NCBI RefSeq assembly: GCF_029784165.1
Contig: NC_073696.1
Span: 114,174,665 to 114,238,664, forward strand
Length of the DNA: 64,000 bases
Source: Wyeomyia smithii
Taxonomy: Eukaryota > Arthropoda > Insecta > Diptera > Culicidae
Direction: 5' to 3'
How positions within the stretch are numbered: position 1 is the stretch's first letter; every line of letters begins with the position of its first letter. Under the pieces are notes generated by a model. The model did not search any database and was not told the origin of the DNA. It saw nothing but the letters and a program-made list of their open reading frames with translations. This document shows positions 1-12,415 of this stretch, in pieces. Both the position numbers and the translations under genes were made by a program.

Positions 1-347
1 TCGTACTGCATTCGTTCCAACACTATGCTCAGTGAGATAAACACACCGGTTCGGCCTACACCGGCGCTACAGTGCACCGTAATGGGACCATCCTGTCCGA
101 ACTGTTCCTTCGTTTTGTGCACCTGACCGATAAAGTCAATGAAGCCTTCACCAGATTTCGGAACGCCCTGTTCTGGCCAGTCAATGAACTGGAACTGACG
201 AACCGTGCGTGAAGAACCGTCTCGTGCATCGGTTACTTTAAACTCACGCAGTTTGTACTGTGGCATGTTGTACTCGGCGATCGGATCCACAACGTAGTAC
301 TGGTAGCGAACCGAACGCTCGTGCGGCCAATACTGGAAGCATTTTTC
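1..347 (-). CDS. Lar: Lar receptor tyrosine phosphatase, exon with D2 catalytic loop (cut by window edge)
   Basis: Minus-strand exon of the LAR-type receptor protein tyrosine phosphatase. It begins after a clean acceptor (AG at 349-348) with codons for [13 protein letters not shown] and runs off the window at base 1. It encodes the second half of the membrane-distal phosphatase domain (D2), including [13 protein letters not shown] and the P-loop [14 protein letters not shown] at about 50-90. The P-loop cysteine and arginine are kept. The WPD-loop aspartate is glutamate (WPE), as is usual in the low-activity D2 domain of LAR-family receptors. The exon joins 408-540 in phase 0 across a 60 bp intron. 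LAR proteins are neuronal membrane phosphatases used in axon guidance and synapse formation. The identification rests on strong family similarity read by eye. Confidence 0.93.
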
Positions 348-407
348 CTACAAAAAGAACATAAATTTGCATTTGTTTCTTTTTGAAGCAGTCAGTGCTA
401 AACTTAC
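348..407 (-). other. Lar: Lar intron, 60 bp
   Basis: Minimal intron between the two 3'-most Lar exons in view. On the minus strand the donor is GTAAGT (from 407) and the acceptor TTTTTGTAG (ending at 348). The flanking codons read GR then EKC with the frame kept in phase 0. Confidence 0.88.
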
Positions 408-540
408 TCGTCCCATCTCCTTCAGTTTAGTCAACATCACAACAATGGTAGAGTTGTGTTCCCAGAGCATTCGCCAGAAATCTTCGGCAGTTTCCTGCAG
501 CGGTCCCTGGGCAGCGATATAGGCATTCCGATATCGATAG
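408..540 (-). CDS. Lar: Lar, D2 phosphatase exon (133 bp)
   Basis: Short exon encoding [20 protein letters not shown] through LTKLKEMGR, the conserved core of a receptor PTP domain between the DYINA motif and the WPD loop. The acceptor is TTTTAG just above 540. The first base completes the glycine codon begun in the upstream exon (GG/C). The donor is CGA/GTAAGT at 408/407. Both junctions restore the expected LAR sequence, so the splice model is secure. It belongs to D2, the second and usually regulatory phosphatase domain. Confidence 0.92.
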
Positions 541-601
541 CTAAAAAGCAAGTATACTATTAATAACCCTTTCCTATCATTATTATCCAACTAAATCTTA
601 C
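541..601 (-). other. Lar: Lar intron, 61 bp
   Basis: Intron between the large Lar exon and the D2 exon. The donor is GG/GTAAGATT at 602/601 and the acceptor CTTTTTAG ends at 541 (minus strand). It splits a glycine codon after two bases. Confidence 0.88.
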
Positions 602-3600
602 CCATCAACAAAACTAGCATTAATGTAATCACTCCCCTCCACACCTCGGATTGGTGTCAGGCAAACCCGCGATGCTTCGTATGGCAGTATGTGAACCAGA
701 CGGTTCTTATGTTTATTGCACGGCAAGTTTGCTGTCACGAAGCGCGAAGAATCGGCTTTCACGTTGGACAGTTTCTTGAATTCCATTTCCATGCCCGTGA
801 TGTTTTCTCCCGGTTCTGTTTGCATTAGCTTTTGGATATGATTGTGCAAGCTTCTGGCAGGAACTTCGGTGTTTCCACAGATAACTGCTTCCAGTAGGGC
901 GTCATGGATGAAAATGTATTGATCTTCCGTCTGCACCATGTAGTTTCGTTGAGCTCGTAAACAGGTCACATGTCCGTAGATATCAATCATTTTCTCGTGG
1001 CGCATCCGTTCCAGCATTGAATCTATCACGATGTAGCAACCGGTTCTTCCAACACCTGCCGAACAGTGCACGATAATTGGCCCGGAATCGGGTGGGGTTA
1101 AAGCTTTGGTGCGTTTCAGGAATTGAAGGAACGGAGCCGGATGATCGGGAACGCCATGGTCAGGCCAGGCCGTAAACTGCAACTGCTTCATCTCTCGTCG
1201 CTCATTACTGCCACTGCGACAAATTTGGAAAGTTCTTATACTGTATGTTGCTAATTCCTGAGTTTCGGTGATTGTCACGGTCATCACACCATACACTTCG
1301 GTGCCTCGTGCTGGCCAGTACATGTCGCATTTGATACGCGATCGTTCCTCAAGCCGGGTCATCATTACGATGGTGGATGATTTGAGCTCCCAACACATGC
1401 GCCAAAAATCGCCAAACGTTTCCTGCAGTGGACCCTGCGTTGCCACATATGCATTGTGCTTCCTGTATCCATCGCAGTAGTTTGCGTTTATATAATCTGA
1501 GCCCGGAACGCCTTCAATTGGCTGCAAAATTACGCGGCTATGATCGTAGGAGGTAACGTTGGCGTACCGATTTTTTGGTTTGTTCACTTCCATGTTTGAA
1601 TGGTCCCATGTGAACTGCTGGCCTGGTTCTATACTTTCGTACTCCTGGGAGAATTTAAGGTTGTCGTTAGATTTTAGACGTTCTACGTGATTTGCTAATT
1701 CCGATATCGGAATTGGTGGGTGACTGATCATGCCCGGTGTTTGGAAGTTGAGTCGACGCATGTCGACGGGATCAGTCGGTGCAGGACCGGCTCCTAAATC
1801 GGCGGCCATCAGCGGCCGAGTAACAGCTGCCTGATCTGGCGTTTTGTAGGGCTGCCTCCGGCGACGCACGAAGTAGAATACTATGAGACATGATGACAAC
1901 ACCAAGGCGGCGATGATAGGACCAATTACCCATATCATTCCTGGTTCCTCGTTTTTGCCACGTATCAGGATCTCCGGATCTTGGGGTACGTTTGGGTTTG
2001 GTCTGTGCGGTGGTTCACCGGTGGGCGCTTCTTTCATGTCTAGAGCCAGGAACTCCGAGAACGGGCTTGAAGTGTACAGATGTTTTTGTGGCGTATCGAC
2101 GACGGCTCGCACGAATATACGGTATCGTTTGCCTCGTTCCAGTTTTCTATTCGTGAAATTGTGATTTGATTCACCGGATCCCAGGTGGAAGGTGTACGGG
2201 ATGTTCCGCTGGAGGAACATGGCAGCGATGTATGGTGCGTTAACGACAACTGATCGTGTTTTACTGGGCAGCAAGTCTTCGGTTAAAAATTGATCTGGTA
2301 GTTTGTGCAAGTTGGATTTGTCCTCGGGGACCACGATTAGATAATAGTGAGAGATCGGTCCATACTCCTCCGAAGCCTGTGGTAGAATGACCTGTATCTC
2401 TTCACCGTTCACAACGCCGTAGAAATCAGGTTGTACCATCGGCTGAGGAGCAGCCATTTGAGTTGTGACGGTGATTTTTGTTGGTGGTTTGTATGAGTAA
2501 TCTGTTGGGATCGCGCTCACATTTACAAAATACGTTGTAAACGGTGATAGTTCGCCAATCGTGTGAGAGGTCACATGACTCTTCAGGACGATCTCTCGTT
2601 TGGGTATAACTTGTTTCTGTGGAATACCTTGCGAATCGACAAATTCCTTCACAGCATCGAACGATATTTTGTAGTTGATGGGATTCAGTCGAATTGGGGG
2701 TGCCCAATTCAGAGTCATGGAATGAGTGCTCACGTCATGTGCTCTTAGATTCAACGGAACGTCTTCAGGTTTCACTTTGACGGTGACTTTTTCACTCAAT
2801 CGACCAGGTCCATTTTTGTACAGGGCAGCGATCGCTATAGCGTATTGAGCAAATTTTTCTAAATTTAGAAGATCGGCAGACTCGGTAACACCGACTACTT
2901 TGGTCTGCCATTCGTCCAGATCCTCAACTGCTGTCATGGTATAGAAAATCTTATACCCAACCAGTTTACCACGCGATGGGACCGGTTCCCACCAAACTTC
3001 TACTGTCTGCTCTGATGTGGCTACAGCTTGAACCGAAAGCGGTGTACGTCCCATGTCTCGCTCGGTAGCAATAATTTTCTTTTCGCTGAATGGTCCAGCT
3101 CCTTGTTTCGTGTAGGATCGCACTCGCACAACGTATTCTGTGCTTTCTTCCAGGTTGGTGAACACAGCTTTCCTGATTGTGGTATTTCTCTCTGTCCCTA
3201 AGCCATGGTCTATCTTTTTATGGAACTGCACATCGTATCGTGTTATTTGTCCATTACGGTGTTCTCTTATCGGAGGTTCCCAGGTGATGCATACCACGTC
3301 TGGAGTTTGGAAGCGTACTATAATTACTGTTGGAGCACCGGTGGGCACTCCTTCCGGCGTTTGAAGGTACTTCACGGCTTCTTGTCCAATTCCAATATGA
3401 TTCATACCAGCCACTCTAAATTCATATTCTACACCTCGCTCCAGATCGTTGATTCGTTTGGTTGTAGTGTGCGGTCCTAGCATAGTTTCTTCCGTCAAAG
3501 GTTGTTCGCGAACACCCCACTTGACTCTGTAACCACGCAGTTCCCCATAGGTTTGCTTGGGTCGTTCCCATTCCAGCTCGATTGATACTGTTGGATCCCG

Positions 3601-3807
3601 CTCTAGAATCTTCAAGTTGACTGTAGGTCGTATCGGTACACCTCCCGGGGTTTTAATGCTGATTTGAGCGCTACGATCACCATCGCCTTTTCGTGTTAGT
3701 GCCGCTACCTGTACCGAATACTTGGTATCCGGCTGCAGTCCTGTAACGTTATACTCGAGCGCATCCACCACGTCGAACTTCATCGGTTCGTTCAGCAGTC
3801 CTTTGCC
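602..3807 (-). CDS. Lar: Lar, large exon: FNIII repeats, transmembrane segment, PTP D1 and start of D2
   Basis: A 3,206 bp exon (1,068 codons plus GG). In translation order it holds the end of one fibronectin III repeat (to about 3645), four full FNIII repeats (about 3643-3359, 3355-3050, 3050-2765, 2764-2445), a membrane-proximal region, and a single transmembrane helix near 1938-1867 (MIWVIGPIIAALVLSSCLIV) followed by RRRR. The juxtamembrane segment leads to PTP D1 (about 1650-880), which has KNRYANV, DYINANY, the WPDHGVP loop near 1150-1170 and [10 protein letters not shown] at about 1042-1075. D2 begins with KNRLVHILPYEASRV, where the usual KNRY tyrosine is leucine, consistent with a weak D2. 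D1 keeps all catalytic residues. The acceptor CAACAG/GGC at 3807 continues RDE in the upstream exon to GKGLLNEP in phase 0. No internal stop is present. The protein is a type I membrane receptor whose ectodomain binds proteoglycans in other insects. Confidence 0.95.
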
Positions 3808-3829
3808 CTGTTGAAAGAAAGAAAACAAG

Positions 3830-4499
3830 TTTGAGTAATTCTGGTTAGACTACAACAAATTTAATGACGTATTTCGCTCAACTAGTCTTGCATTATAAGC
3901 ATTTCGAGGCCCGTTTCGGTATCTTATCAATACTCAAGAGAATTATAATCAGATGTTATTTCGATTTTTCACGAAATTTTCGTTCAAGTTCAAACTTGTT
4001 ATCAATATTGATTAATTTATAAATTAATACAAATGTGCTAAACAGAAAGAAAAAAGTGCTGCATCTAACTCCAAATTGAAATTTATGTAGGCTATAAGCA
4101 AAGCGCGCTTCCAAAACGTTAATTTAGGCTTGTGAATTAGACCGAAGGCAGCGATCACTAAACAATGCGTGAATAAGCATATTTTTTAATTAACACGAAG
4201 CATAAGTATATCGTGTTACTGCAAATAAATCTAGGATCCAAAACGAATAATTATTATCTTATCAGCCTAAGTATTTCCCAAAGATGTAGAGTGGTGATTC
4301 ATCGTTAGCGATGTCTTCTCCTGTTAATTTTTTGTTCTTGCTAGGTGTTTCAGAAAGTAAATAGTTTTTTTTTAACTATGGAAGTTTGTTAATAGCCTAA
4401 GTATTTATAATAATTATTAGTAAATAATAAGTTTGATTGGCCAATCACAAATAGTGACTTCTCAACACTGTTAGAAATTTGTAATTTTAAATTTACAAC
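3830..4499. other. AT-rich intronic sequence, nothing recognised
   Basis: I see no coding potential, tandem repeat or known element here. The 13-base string TAGCCTAAGTATT and its near copy recur at about 4264 and 4394, too short to interpret. Confidence 0.5.
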
Positions 4500-5165
4500 T
4501 AAATTTTACCAGACCTAGGTGGACGCTTCAAAATCATTTAAAGGATTTTATTCTGAATCCTTTGAAGCGTTTTCTTTCTCGTTAAACAGTAACTTGACCA
4601 GATCGGTACAGCATGAAGCATTGCTGGTCTAAAAGTTTGTATGTAAATCAAAAGTTTATTCTTTAAACAAAGTTTAGAATTTCGATTGATGAGAGGATAT
4701 AAACATCTTGTAGGTATATTTGATACACTCTGCTTGTATACTCTCAATGTGCTCTTTGAAAAAAAAAGTTTTTCTATCGTAAGTTGGTAAGTTATTTATA
4801 AGTACTTAACCTTGTCAGACCAATTCAAAACAACCCCATTCATCTTGATAACGTGATTATTGTTTGGCTTTAGAAAAGAAGCTCAAGGCTTGTCACGAAG
4901 ACTTTTCGCTTTCACGAAAATGCTTGTGTCATCGCAAAACTTTGTGCATTTTGAACCCAAGACTGAACCTGCTCTGACAGAAAATCTCTATGATCTCTAT
5001 GGATTCTGGTAGAAAACCTGAAGAGTTCGATCAGTTAGACGTTTTCTTAAAATTTTGCTCAGAAAAATTGCAAAATTAAAAGTTGGCAATTTCGCAATCC
5101 AACCTTTATGCCAAACACTGTCGAATGCTTCTTCTATAACTAAAAGAGCAGCTCCAGTGGAATAA
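4500..5165 (-). pseudogene. Decayed Jockey-clade reverse transcriptase fragment
   Basis: Frameshifted remains of a Jockey-type non-LTR RT on the minus strand. From 5' to 3' I read a palm motif (EEAFDSVWHKG near 5140-5100), RFSVRAGSVLGS near 4985 (remnant of the GVPQGSVLGP motif B), and CDDTSIFVKAKSLRDK near 4920 (motif C with FADD changed to CDD). The thumb region follows as YPLINRNSKLCLKNKLLIY and PIWSSYCLTRKKTLQRIQN at about 4750-4540. The order matches Jockey RTs but several frameshifts and deletions separate the blocks, so it is an old dead copy. The upstream endonuclease and the 3' end are not recognisable. Confidence 0.75.
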
Positions 5166-6714
5166 CCAAATCAATAGGTATGATTTTGAGCAAAAAGTGA
5201 GCTGCTCAAAACCATGAAGAACTACCACAAATTTTCTCTTTTCAGCTTATTTTAAAAATGAATGACATTTCAGTTCGTTGAAGAAGATAACTAAATCTAC
5301 ATGCATTTTTAAGTTCATAATAGAGAGTTTTCATCCATTGTTTTTGCAAATGTAACCACCAGAAAACTAGGAAATAATACCAAAATTGAGAGATTTGAAA
5401 TTATTTGCTGACAATGCTATATCTGGTGTCACGGTGCTCCCACAGACCGTTTTCATCAAACAAAAAATACTATCAAAACGGTTAACGCCAGTTCGTTATG
5501 ATTTCTTCAGTTTTTCAATTCTGGGTAAATTTTTAAAAAAATCGTTGGCAGCATTTTTGAGTTATGTCATTTTTTTTGTTAAAAAGGGCCGATTTTCTTA
5601 TTCATACAAACTCGACCATTAATTGGTTTTAAAATCTCAGATTTCAATGATTCTTTGTAGGTATAAATATTTTGCCTATTTAAAAGCAATTTGCATTAGC
5701 AAAAAACCTAAGCTTTGAAAAGGGTGTAACTCCTTCATTTCACTATAAATTATACTGATGAGAGCTCGTCTACCAAATTAATATCAATGAAGGCATAAAC
5801 AATAAACGATAGATAGGTAAATCCTTCTTAACTCAGTTTGAAGGTTGAAGGACTCGACTGCCAAAACCGAAGATAATGTTTAAATAAAGCCTTTAACTAC
5901 GTTGCTGTGATACAGACAAATTAATTGCAAGGGAATATACCTCGTATTTGAGAACCAACGTGTACAAATTGGCATGGCGATCTAGCTTGGTATTTTGGAG
6001 TTTACAAACAACAAATTCACCGTTGCTACACCCCCTTCCAGTCCGCGCTAATGAGATAGACAAAATCTGTTGCTGTAGGATCTCCATGTAGCGAACTAAA
6101 TAATCAAATTACATAACATAGTACAACAAAGTCTCAGATGAAACAGTAATGTCGCCAAACCCCGCCTCATACCCGAAAGCCTTTGTATATAAACGCAAAC
6201 TTTTGACATTTCTGTCAATTTTCAACGCCTACTACAGTTGGAAAGTTTTCTTCAGTAACCACAGGGAGCGAAACCACTTTCCACCACATCCTTTGAAAAA
6301 AAAAGATAAACGTCTGGTTTCTGTGTCTAATCTGTCTGAGAAGGTCGTTGAAATTTTTGTAATTTTTTGCACACTTGATATGGAATCAGTCATATGCATC
6401 AGTCATTGCAATAAAATCGCAATGAATGCAATTCAGGTAGTGAAGAAACAGTTGACAATGAGTTGAGCTAGTTGCTTCTCAGGATCAGCTTGTTGATGCA
6501 TTTAAAACTATATACGCTAATATGCTCAGAAGAAATGATTTACCAAAAGATAATTTGGTTTAAAAACCATATGCTTTCCTTAATTAGTATTAACAAATTG
6601 TGGTTTGATTTCGAAGATCAAGTTAAACAAAACCGTGGAAATGAAAAATACGTGACTCTCATTATAACGACAGTAATTTTCCTTATAACAACTTACAAAG
6701 GTTGGTAAACGGCT
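5166..6714. other. Intronic sequence without supported gene
   Basis: Mostly AT-rich sequence. A more GC-balanced patch at about 5900-6090 is open on the minus strand for 64 codons with possible splice signals, but it shows no similarity to a Lar mini-exon that I know. Nothing else stands out. Confidence 0.45.
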
Positions 6715-9700
6715 GGGCAGTGCGTACCAGCAGTACACCCGTACTAGTAGGCATAAATTAGACCCCAGTGTGGTCCAAAGCATAATGCCCAGCAACGCCT
6801 TACCCTATCTCCACGTGGTACCGACTGGTATACGAGCAACCAAGGGAAGATCGGTGAACCGGTGGGAACTTGGTCGTATGCTGACAGGGAAGGAGAAGCT
6901 GCTCTCCTAGGAGGACAGCTTGTCCGAGCGTCTGTTCCCCATGTTAGGGGCGGCTCAAACAGCGTCTAATCTGGAGCGGACGGCTGAATTATGAAATGCG
7001 GCGTCTCACAAGCTACACCCAAAACGGCAGCCCCGTCGCGAGACTAGGCATCCGCAGCCCTAGTAAGGCAGCATGCAGAAACATTAAAATACTACGAACA
7101 ATCAAGAATTGAATACGGACCGGAACAATTGGCAACGGAAGGCGATGAAATAAGGACGACGATTGGAAGCTCGGTGCATGGAACTGTAGATTGCTGAAAG
7201 CCCCGCCACTAATCTGCTGGATTAGCTAGAACCCCGCCACTTCGACATCGTTGCGCTCCAGGAGCTTTGCCGGAAAGGAAAGCAGGTACGAAGGATTTGT
7301 GGCCGCATGGCACAGTACTACCAGAGCGGCGGCACAACCAATAAGCTGGGTACCGGCTTTATAGTGCTGGGCAGGATGCAGAGTCGTGTGATCAAGTGGC
7401 AGGCGATCAGCGACAGGTTGTGTTTGTTGAGAATAAAAGGCCGGCTCTACAACTACACTATCCTCAATGTGCACTGCCCTCACGAAGGAAGACCTGATGT
7501 AGAGAAGAAAGAGTTCCACGCACAGCTGGAGAAACTCTACGATAGCTGCTCGCGTAGAGACATCAAGATCGTCATCGGGGACATGAACGCGCAGATCGGT
7601 AGGGAAAAAATGTACAAGCCGGTGATCGGCCCACATAGCCTGCACACCGTGACGAACGACAACGGCCAGCGATGCGTCAACTTCGCAGCTTCCCGAGGAC
7701 TGGCAGTCCGAAGTACCTTCTTTCCCCGTAAGGACATCCACAAAACCAGCTGGAGATCACCTGACCAACGTACAGCAAATAAAATTGACCATGTTCTCAT
7801 CGACGGCCGGTTCTTCTCAGACATTACAAACGTACCCATCGCGGTGCGGATATTGGCGCGGACCACTACCTAGTTGCGGTATCATTGCGCTCAAAACTGT
7901 CGACCGTATACCACGCGCGACACCGCCGAACCCTGCGGCTCAACATTAGGCAGCTCCGGAACTCCCAGGCTGCGGAGGAATACGCGCAACAGCTTGAAGC
8001 GGTGCTACCCACTGCGAAGGGGCAGGGTGCATTGCCTCTTGAAGACGGCTGGTGCAGCATTCGCACAGCTATCGGGGAAACCGCAACGGCGACACTAGGA
8101 GTGGAAGCACCGAGTGGCAGAAACGACTGGTATGACGGGGAGTGCAAGGCAGCGGTGAATGAGGAGAACCGGATCTGGGCGATATACCTAGGCAGGTCAA
8201 CAAGATAGAACAAGGCCAATAACAAACGGGCACGGAACGACATGATCACGACTCTCGGGCGAAAGAAGCGCCAGCAAGAGGATCGTGAGCATGAGGAGCT
8301 GGAGCAGCTGTACCTATGAGAAGGTAAACCAGTCCCGCAGAGGCTATGTGCCGCAAGCCGACATGTGCAACGACGCGACTGGAAACCTTCTCACGGATGC
8401 CAGCGAAGTGATCGACAGGTGGAAGGAGTACTTCGATGGACACCTGAATGGCGAAACAGTAAACAGAAGCGGAGCGGACCTAGGAGCACCAGCAGCAGAT
8501 GACCGAGTACCAGCCCCCGATATTCATGAAGTTCGTTGTGAGATCGGGAAGCTGAAAAACAACAAAGCCGCAGGCAAAGACGGACTGCCGTGCGAGCTCT
8601 TGAAACATGGAAGAGAGACGCTGGCTAGAGCGCTGCACTGGGTCATTTCCAGGATCTGGGAGGAGGAAAACTGCCAGACGAGTGAATGGAGGTAGTCGTC
8701 TGTCCCATCTACAAGAAGGGCGACAAGCTGGAGTGCCGCAACTACCGCCGTATCTCGCTTATCAATGCCGCCTACAAAATACTCTCACAGATCCTGTTCC
8801 GTCGTCTATCACCTTTAACCAGGAGGTTCGTGGGTCAGTACCAAGCGGGTTTCATGGGAGCCCGTGCCACCACGGACCAGATCTTCTCAATCCGACAGAT
8901 CTTACAGAAATGTCGCAAGTACAACGTGCCCACACATCACATCTTCATTGACTTCACGGCGGCCTATGATACAGTCGATCGAGAATAGCTATGGCAGATC
9001 ACGCACGACAACGGATTTCCGGATAAACTGACTCGATTGATCAGAGCCACCATGGCGCAAGTAATGTGCTGCGTGCGTGTTTCGGGGATACTCTCGAGTC
9101 TCTTTGAATCGCGCAGAGGGTTGAGACAAGGTGATGGACTTTTCTGTTTGCTGTTTAACATCGCCCTTAAGGGTGTGATCCGGAGGGCGGACATCGACAC
9201 GAGGGGCTTCGCGGATGACTTCGACATCATATCACGTAACTTTGCGACGGCGGAGGAAACTTACGCTCGACTGAAAGCCGAAGCTGGACGGATCGGACTG
9301 CGGATAAATGCGTCAAAATTGCGAGCGAGAGGCTCCAAGGAGAACAACATCAACTTCCCAACTCAAGTCTCTGTAGACGGTGATGAGCTTGAGGTGGTGT
9401 CACTTGTGACCGCCGACAATAACACCAGCAAAGAGATCCAGAGACGCATCCAGGCAGGAAATCGTGCCTACTTTTTACTTCGGAAGCCACTTCGATCCTC
9501 TACGGGATCGAGACAAGAACGCTTCTCGCGTAGGACCTTAACGCTCTTGGAGTTTTCGAACGGAAGGTGCTGCGGACTATCTACGGTGGAGTACAGACGG
9601 ACGACGGAAAATGGCAACGGCGCATGAACCACGAACTGCACGCGCTGCTTGGAGAGAATTGCCCATTGCACGCCTGGCGAAAGTCATTAGGTTGCGGTGG

Positions 9701-9910
9701 GCCGGTCACGTCGTAAGGATGCCGGACGACAACCCTGTAAAATCACTTCTCTTCAGCAACCCTACCAGCACCAGAAATAGAGGGGCGCAGCGTGCACGAT
9801 GGCTTGATCAGATCGAAGGAGACTTGCGGGTGATAAGACGCTTGGGGAACTGACGAAACACGAGCCACCACGGCTCTCGTCTGATTGGTCTGGTCGAGAG
9901 TGATCAATCA
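6715..9910 (+). mobile_element. RTE-clade (JAM-like) non-LTR retrotransposon, defective
   Basis: About 3.2 kb plus-strand element with an apurinic-type endonuclease followed by RT, the one-ORF layout of RTE elements. The GC-richer composition stands out from the AT-rich intron. The ends are judged by eye: the 5' boundary lies near the change of composition before 6780 and the 3' boundary near 9900, where intronic AT-rich sequence resumes. The coding region is split by several frameshifts and stops and lacks part of the C-terminal region. JAM1 of Aedes aegypti is an RTE-clade element of this type; assignment to JAM itself is inference. Confidence 0.8.
7200..9853 (+). pseudogene. RTE-type endonuclease/reverse transcriptase, broken ORF
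   Basis: The coding remnant starts in the endonuclease (HFDIVALQEL near 7240, NVHCPHEGRPD near 7465, IVIGDMNAQIG near 7570-7600, NKIDHVLIDGRF near 7780). The open frame then shifts several times. The RT region shows KNNKAAGKDGLPCELLKHG near 8555, VCPIYKKGDKLECRNYR near 8700, QYQAGFMGARATTDQIF near 8835, motif A FIDFTAAYDTVDRE near 8945, GLRQGD near 9120 and motif C GFADDFDII near 9205. The C-terminal RLRWAGHVVRMPDDNPV near 9690 is typical of RTE. A stop follows the AYDTVDRE motif (after 8988), a frameshift lies near 8690, and the LYGHEAWT-type segment is deleted near 9530. It cannot make a functional protein. Confidence 0.82.
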
Positions 9911-10179
9911 CAATAACTTTTATTCGACACTAATAGACACGAAAATGCCTAAATACTAGCATATATGTATGAGTATTATTGGAGCGGGAATGACATCAAT
10001 AGGCCGTAAATCGATCCCAGTTGCCAGTTTAAATATTTTCAGGACCACCACATTATTTTCAGAGATTTATTTATTTATTTAGATAAAAATTATTAATTTT
10101 GAGAAGATAGTCCCTCGTAATGATGCTAATTACTTCTCCGTGCTATCTCTGACAGTGGAAATTAGGTGCAGTCAGGTTA
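9911..10179. other. AT-rich intronic spacer
   Basis: No coding, tandem or element signature is visible. It runs from the RTE 3' end to the ACGCGGATT-type repeat. Confidence 0.4.
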
Positions 10180-10322
10180 TTTTTTTTCGCGGATTTTTAA
10201 AAGTTTTTTTACGCGGATTCTCGAATTACGATAGTTTTTTAACGCGGATCTTTTTAATCAATGTGTTTTTTTACGCGGATTTTCGAATTATCACGTTTTT
10301 TTCCGAATTAACGCGGGTTATA
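10180..10322. repeat. Degenerate direct repeats built on T-run + ACGCGGATT + TCGAATTA
   Basis: Within about 140 bp the motif (A)CGCGGAT recurs near 10187, 10212, 10242 and 10274, with ACGCGGGT near 10311. Each is preceded by a run of T, and three are associated with CGAATTA. Unit spacing is irregular (about 25-37 bp). This looks like a decayed minisatellite or part of a dispersed repeat. Confidence 0.65.
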
Positions 10323-10666
10323 AGCCAAAACCGTCAAAGTGTTTAAAAAGTAAAAGACATAGTCAAAAAAATATCTCCACCCTTCCAAGGATCCGGAATT
10401 TTGAGGACAATTTTAAATACTGGTCATAGATCGTCTCGTTTTTTTTTTTCTAAATCCTCTCTTGGTGGTTTACTTTACGCAGATGTTTTAACTATCGCGG
10501 TTTTTGACGTAGGACACGTATTACTTTAGTAGGGTGGCATACTGTGGAGTGTTACGAAAATGGACTCTCTTGAAATGCATATTATGTTTTTACTAATGTT
10601 TCTACCCCTGAACGGATTTTAAACGCCAATGTCTTGATCAAAAGATAAAGGTTACCCCAACCTTAT
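10323..10666. other. Unassigned sequence flanking the TATAG array
   Basis: AT-rich sequence with short ACGCAGATG/GCGGTTTT echoes of the preceding repeat. No gene or element is recognised. Confidence 0.4.
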
Positions 10667-12415
10667 GGTATAGTATAGTATAGTATAGTATAGTATAGTA
10701 TAGTATAGTATGGTATAGTATAGTATAGTATAGTATAGTATAGTATAGTATAGTATAGTATAGTATAGTATAGTATAGTATAGTATAGTATAGTATAGTA
10801 TAGTATAGTATAGTATAGTATAGTATAGTATAGTATAGTATAGTATAGTATAGTATAGTATAGTATAGTATAGTATAGTATAGTATAGTATAGTATAGTA
10901 TAGTATAGTATAGTATAGTATAGTATAGTATAGTATAGTATAGTATAGTATAGTATAGTATAGTATAGTATAGTATAGTATAGTATAGTATAGTATAGTA
11001 TAGTATAGTATAGTATAGTATAGTATAGTATAGTATAGTATAGTATAGTATAGTATAGTATAGTATAGTATAGTATAGTATAGTATAGTATAGTATAGTA
11101 TAGTATAGTATAGTATAGTATAGTATAGTATAGTATAGTATAGTATAGTATAGTATAGTATAGTATAGTATAGTATAGTATAGTATAGTATAGTATAGTA
11201 TAGTATAGTATAGTATAGTATAGTATAGTATAGTATAGTATAGTATAGTATAGTATAGTATAGTATAGTATAGTATAGTATAGTATAGTATAGTATAGTA
11301 TAGTATAGTATAGTATAGTATAGTATAGTATAGTATAGTATAGTATAGTATAGTATAGTATAGTATAGTATAGTATAGTATAGTATAGTATAGTATAGTA
11401 TAGTATAGTATAGTATAGTATAGTATAGTATAGTATAGTATAGTATAGTATAGTATAGTATAGTATAGTATAGTATAGTATAGTATAGTATAGTATAGTA
11501 TAGTATAGTATAGTATAGTATAGTATAGTATAGTATAGTATAGTATAGTATAGTATAGTATAGTATAGTATAGTATAGTATAGTATAGTATAGTATAGTA
11601 TAGTATAGTATAGTATAGTATAGTATAGTATAGTATAGTATAGTATAGTATAGTATAGTATAGTATAGTATAGTATAGTATAGTATAGTATAGTATAGTA
11701 TAGTATAGTATAGTATAGTATAGTATAGTATAGTATAGTATAGTATAGTATAGTATAGTATAGTATAGTATAGTATAGTATAGTATAGTATAGTATAGTA
11801 TAGTATAGTATAGTATAGTATAGTATAGTATAGTATAGTATAGTATAGTATAGTATAGTATAGTATAGTATAGTATAGTATAGTATAGTATAGTATAGTA
11901 TAGTATAGTATAGTATAGTATAGTATAGTATAGTATAGTATAGTATAGTATAGTATAGTATAGTATAGTATAGTATAGTATAGTATAGTATAGTATAGTA
12001 TAGTATAGTATAGTATAGTATAGTATAGTATAGTATAGTATAGTATAGTATAGTATAGTATAGTATAGTATAGTATAGTATAGTATAGTATAGTATAGTA
12101 TAGTATAGTATAGTATAGTATAGTATAGTATAGTATAGTATAGTATAGTATAGTATAGTATAGTATAGTATAGTATAGTATAGTATAGTATAGTATAGTA
12201 TAGTATAGTATAGTATAGTATAGTATAGTATAGTATAGTATAGTATAGTATAGTATAGTATAGTATAGTATAGTATAGTATAGTATAGTATAGTATAGTA
12301 TAGTATAGTATAGTATAGTATAGTATAGTATAGTATAGTATAGTATAGTATAGTATAGTATAGTATAGTATAGTATAGTATAGTATAGTATAGTATAGTA
12401 TAGTATAGTATAGTA
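10667..12415. repeat. (TATAG)n pentanucleotide array A
   Basis: About 350 head-to-tail copies of TATAG (minus strand: CTATA). It is essentially perfect except for a TATGG variant near 10711, close to the outer edge. Because 5 and 3 are coprime, every minus-strand frame reads the same Y-Y-T-I-L pentapeptide without stops, which produces long spurious open frames. The array ends abruptly at the T-run that is the poly(A) tail of R1 element 1. Confidence 0.98.

Noticed and set aside
5893..6087. Possible Lar mini-exon on the minus strand with CTACAG acceptor and GAG/GTATAT donor
   Set aside because: The translated sequence shows no similarity to Lar, no phase evidence links it to the flanking exons, and splice-like signals of this quality are common in introns.
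7226..7741. 171-codon minus-strand frame opposite the RTE endonuclease
   Set aside because: Antisense shadow of the plus-strand endonuclease coding sequence.
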